A stretch of 5,103 bases of DNA from contig CALCPB010000535.1 in the NCBI GenBank assembly GCA_937897665.1, positions 1-5,103 of the forward strand, given 5' to 3'. Shown here one piece after another: positions 4,912-5,103 of the stretch (positions are counted from its first letter, which is position 1; each line of letters starts with the position of its first letter). This stretch comes from an uncultured Halomicronema sp. GTDB lineage: Bacteria; Cyanobacteriota; Cyanobacteriia; Phormidesmidales; Phormidesmidaceae. Under the pieces are notes generated by a model. It was not told the DNA's origin and made no database searches. It saw only the letters and a list, made by a program, of their open reading frames with translations. The translations under genes and the position numbers were made by a program.

Positions 4912-5103
4912 ATGATGTCTAACCGAATTCATGGACACGATGTGATGCACATGATGCTAGACAATGGCCAGTCTTACACGAAAGACACCCTACGTACCGC
5001 CATTATTGATCGCTTTGGGGAAGACACCCGATTCTATACCTGCTCAGCTGAGAATATGACCTCCGGTGAGTTAGTTGAGTTCCTGACTGATCGCGGAAAG
5101 TTC
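4912..5103 (+). CDS. YecH-family (DUF2492) putative metal-binding protein, 3' end missing
   Basis: Sixty-four codons starting at ATG 4912 run off the right edge. The sequence matches the YecH/DUF2492 family closely: IHGHDVMHMMLDNG at residues 6-19 (family 'IHGHEVL.MM...G'), SYTKDTLRTAIIDRFG at 21-36, RFYTCSAENMT at 40-50 and ELVEFLTDRGKF at 53-64. Family members are small cytoplasmic proteins of about 80 residues, so roughly 15-20 C-terminal residues, which usually carry a Cys/His pair, are missing. H7, H9 and H13 in the opening motif and C44 in TCSAE are candidate metal ligands; the family is called metal-binding, but its physiological role is not established. The start could be ATG 4912 or the adjacent ATG 4915; AGGA at 4903-4906 serves either, 5 or 8 bases away. 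The gene has no co-directional neighbour within 500 bases and is probably transcribed on its own. Confidence 0.9.
   Translation, partial: MMSNRIHGHDVMHMMLDNGQSYTKDTLRTAIIDRFGEDTRFYTCSAENMTSGELVEFLTDRGKF

Noticed and set aside
4762..4950. Minus-strand open frame of 62 codons
   Set aside because: It overlaps the well-supported start of the YecH-family gene in antisense and has no recognisable feature.
1..5103. CRISPR array, tRNA, rRNA, insertion sequence or phage attachment site
   Set aside because: I saw no regularly spaced repeats, no tRNA-like or rRNA-like segments, no transposase-like frame and no paired direct repeats flanking a segment.

Overview
The window looks cyanobacterial. The palindrome GCGATCGC (HIP1, the hyper-abundant octamer of many cyanobacterial genomes) occurs six times in 5.1 kb, at 246, 634, 674, 1681, 2665 and 4680. 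The histidine kinase also has the cyanobacterial style of HisKA/HATPase core. The sequence alone does not identify genus or species.

Left part (1-1453, minus strand): two genes 16 bases apart read leftwards as a likely operon. The first (902-1453) resembles SUKH-3 immunity proteins, which neutralise nuclease-type toxins of polymorphic toxin systems. The second (885 down to the left edge, incomplete) is an unrecognised protein with a helical, HEAT-like N-terminal part and a small beta-strand/helix C-terminal module. Together they look like part of an immunity or accessory locus, but no toxin is inside the window.

Non-coding stretch 1454-1801: it separates the minus-strand operon from a rightward gene. 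It holds a 16-bp dyad (1556-1571), a perfect 20-bp palindrome (1602-1621) with a GC-rich flank that looks like a cyanobacterial dispersed repeat, one HIP1 site, and the strong ribosome binding site of the next gene.

Middle (1802-4383, plus strand): a GNAT-family N-acetyltransferase of 144 residues is followed, after 206 non-coding bases rich in inverted repeats, by a 646-residue membrane histidine kinase. The kinase has an uncharacterised 7-8 helix membrane sensor, a short linking coiled coil and a complete HisKA plus HATPase core, but no receiver domain. No response regulator lies next to it in the window.

Right part (4384-5103): 528 bases without a convincing gene contain a long imperfect hairpin, two doubtful open stretches and a short dyad. 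They lead into the 5' part of a YecH-family (DUF2492) putative metal-binding protein that runs off the right edge.

Apart from the left operon, the genes seem to be independent transcription units. Nothing in the sequence ties the acetyltransferase, kinase and YecH protein into one pathway. The most interesting items are the immunity-like pair, the unusual sensor domain of the orphan kinase, and several inverted repeats at positions where regulation would be expected.
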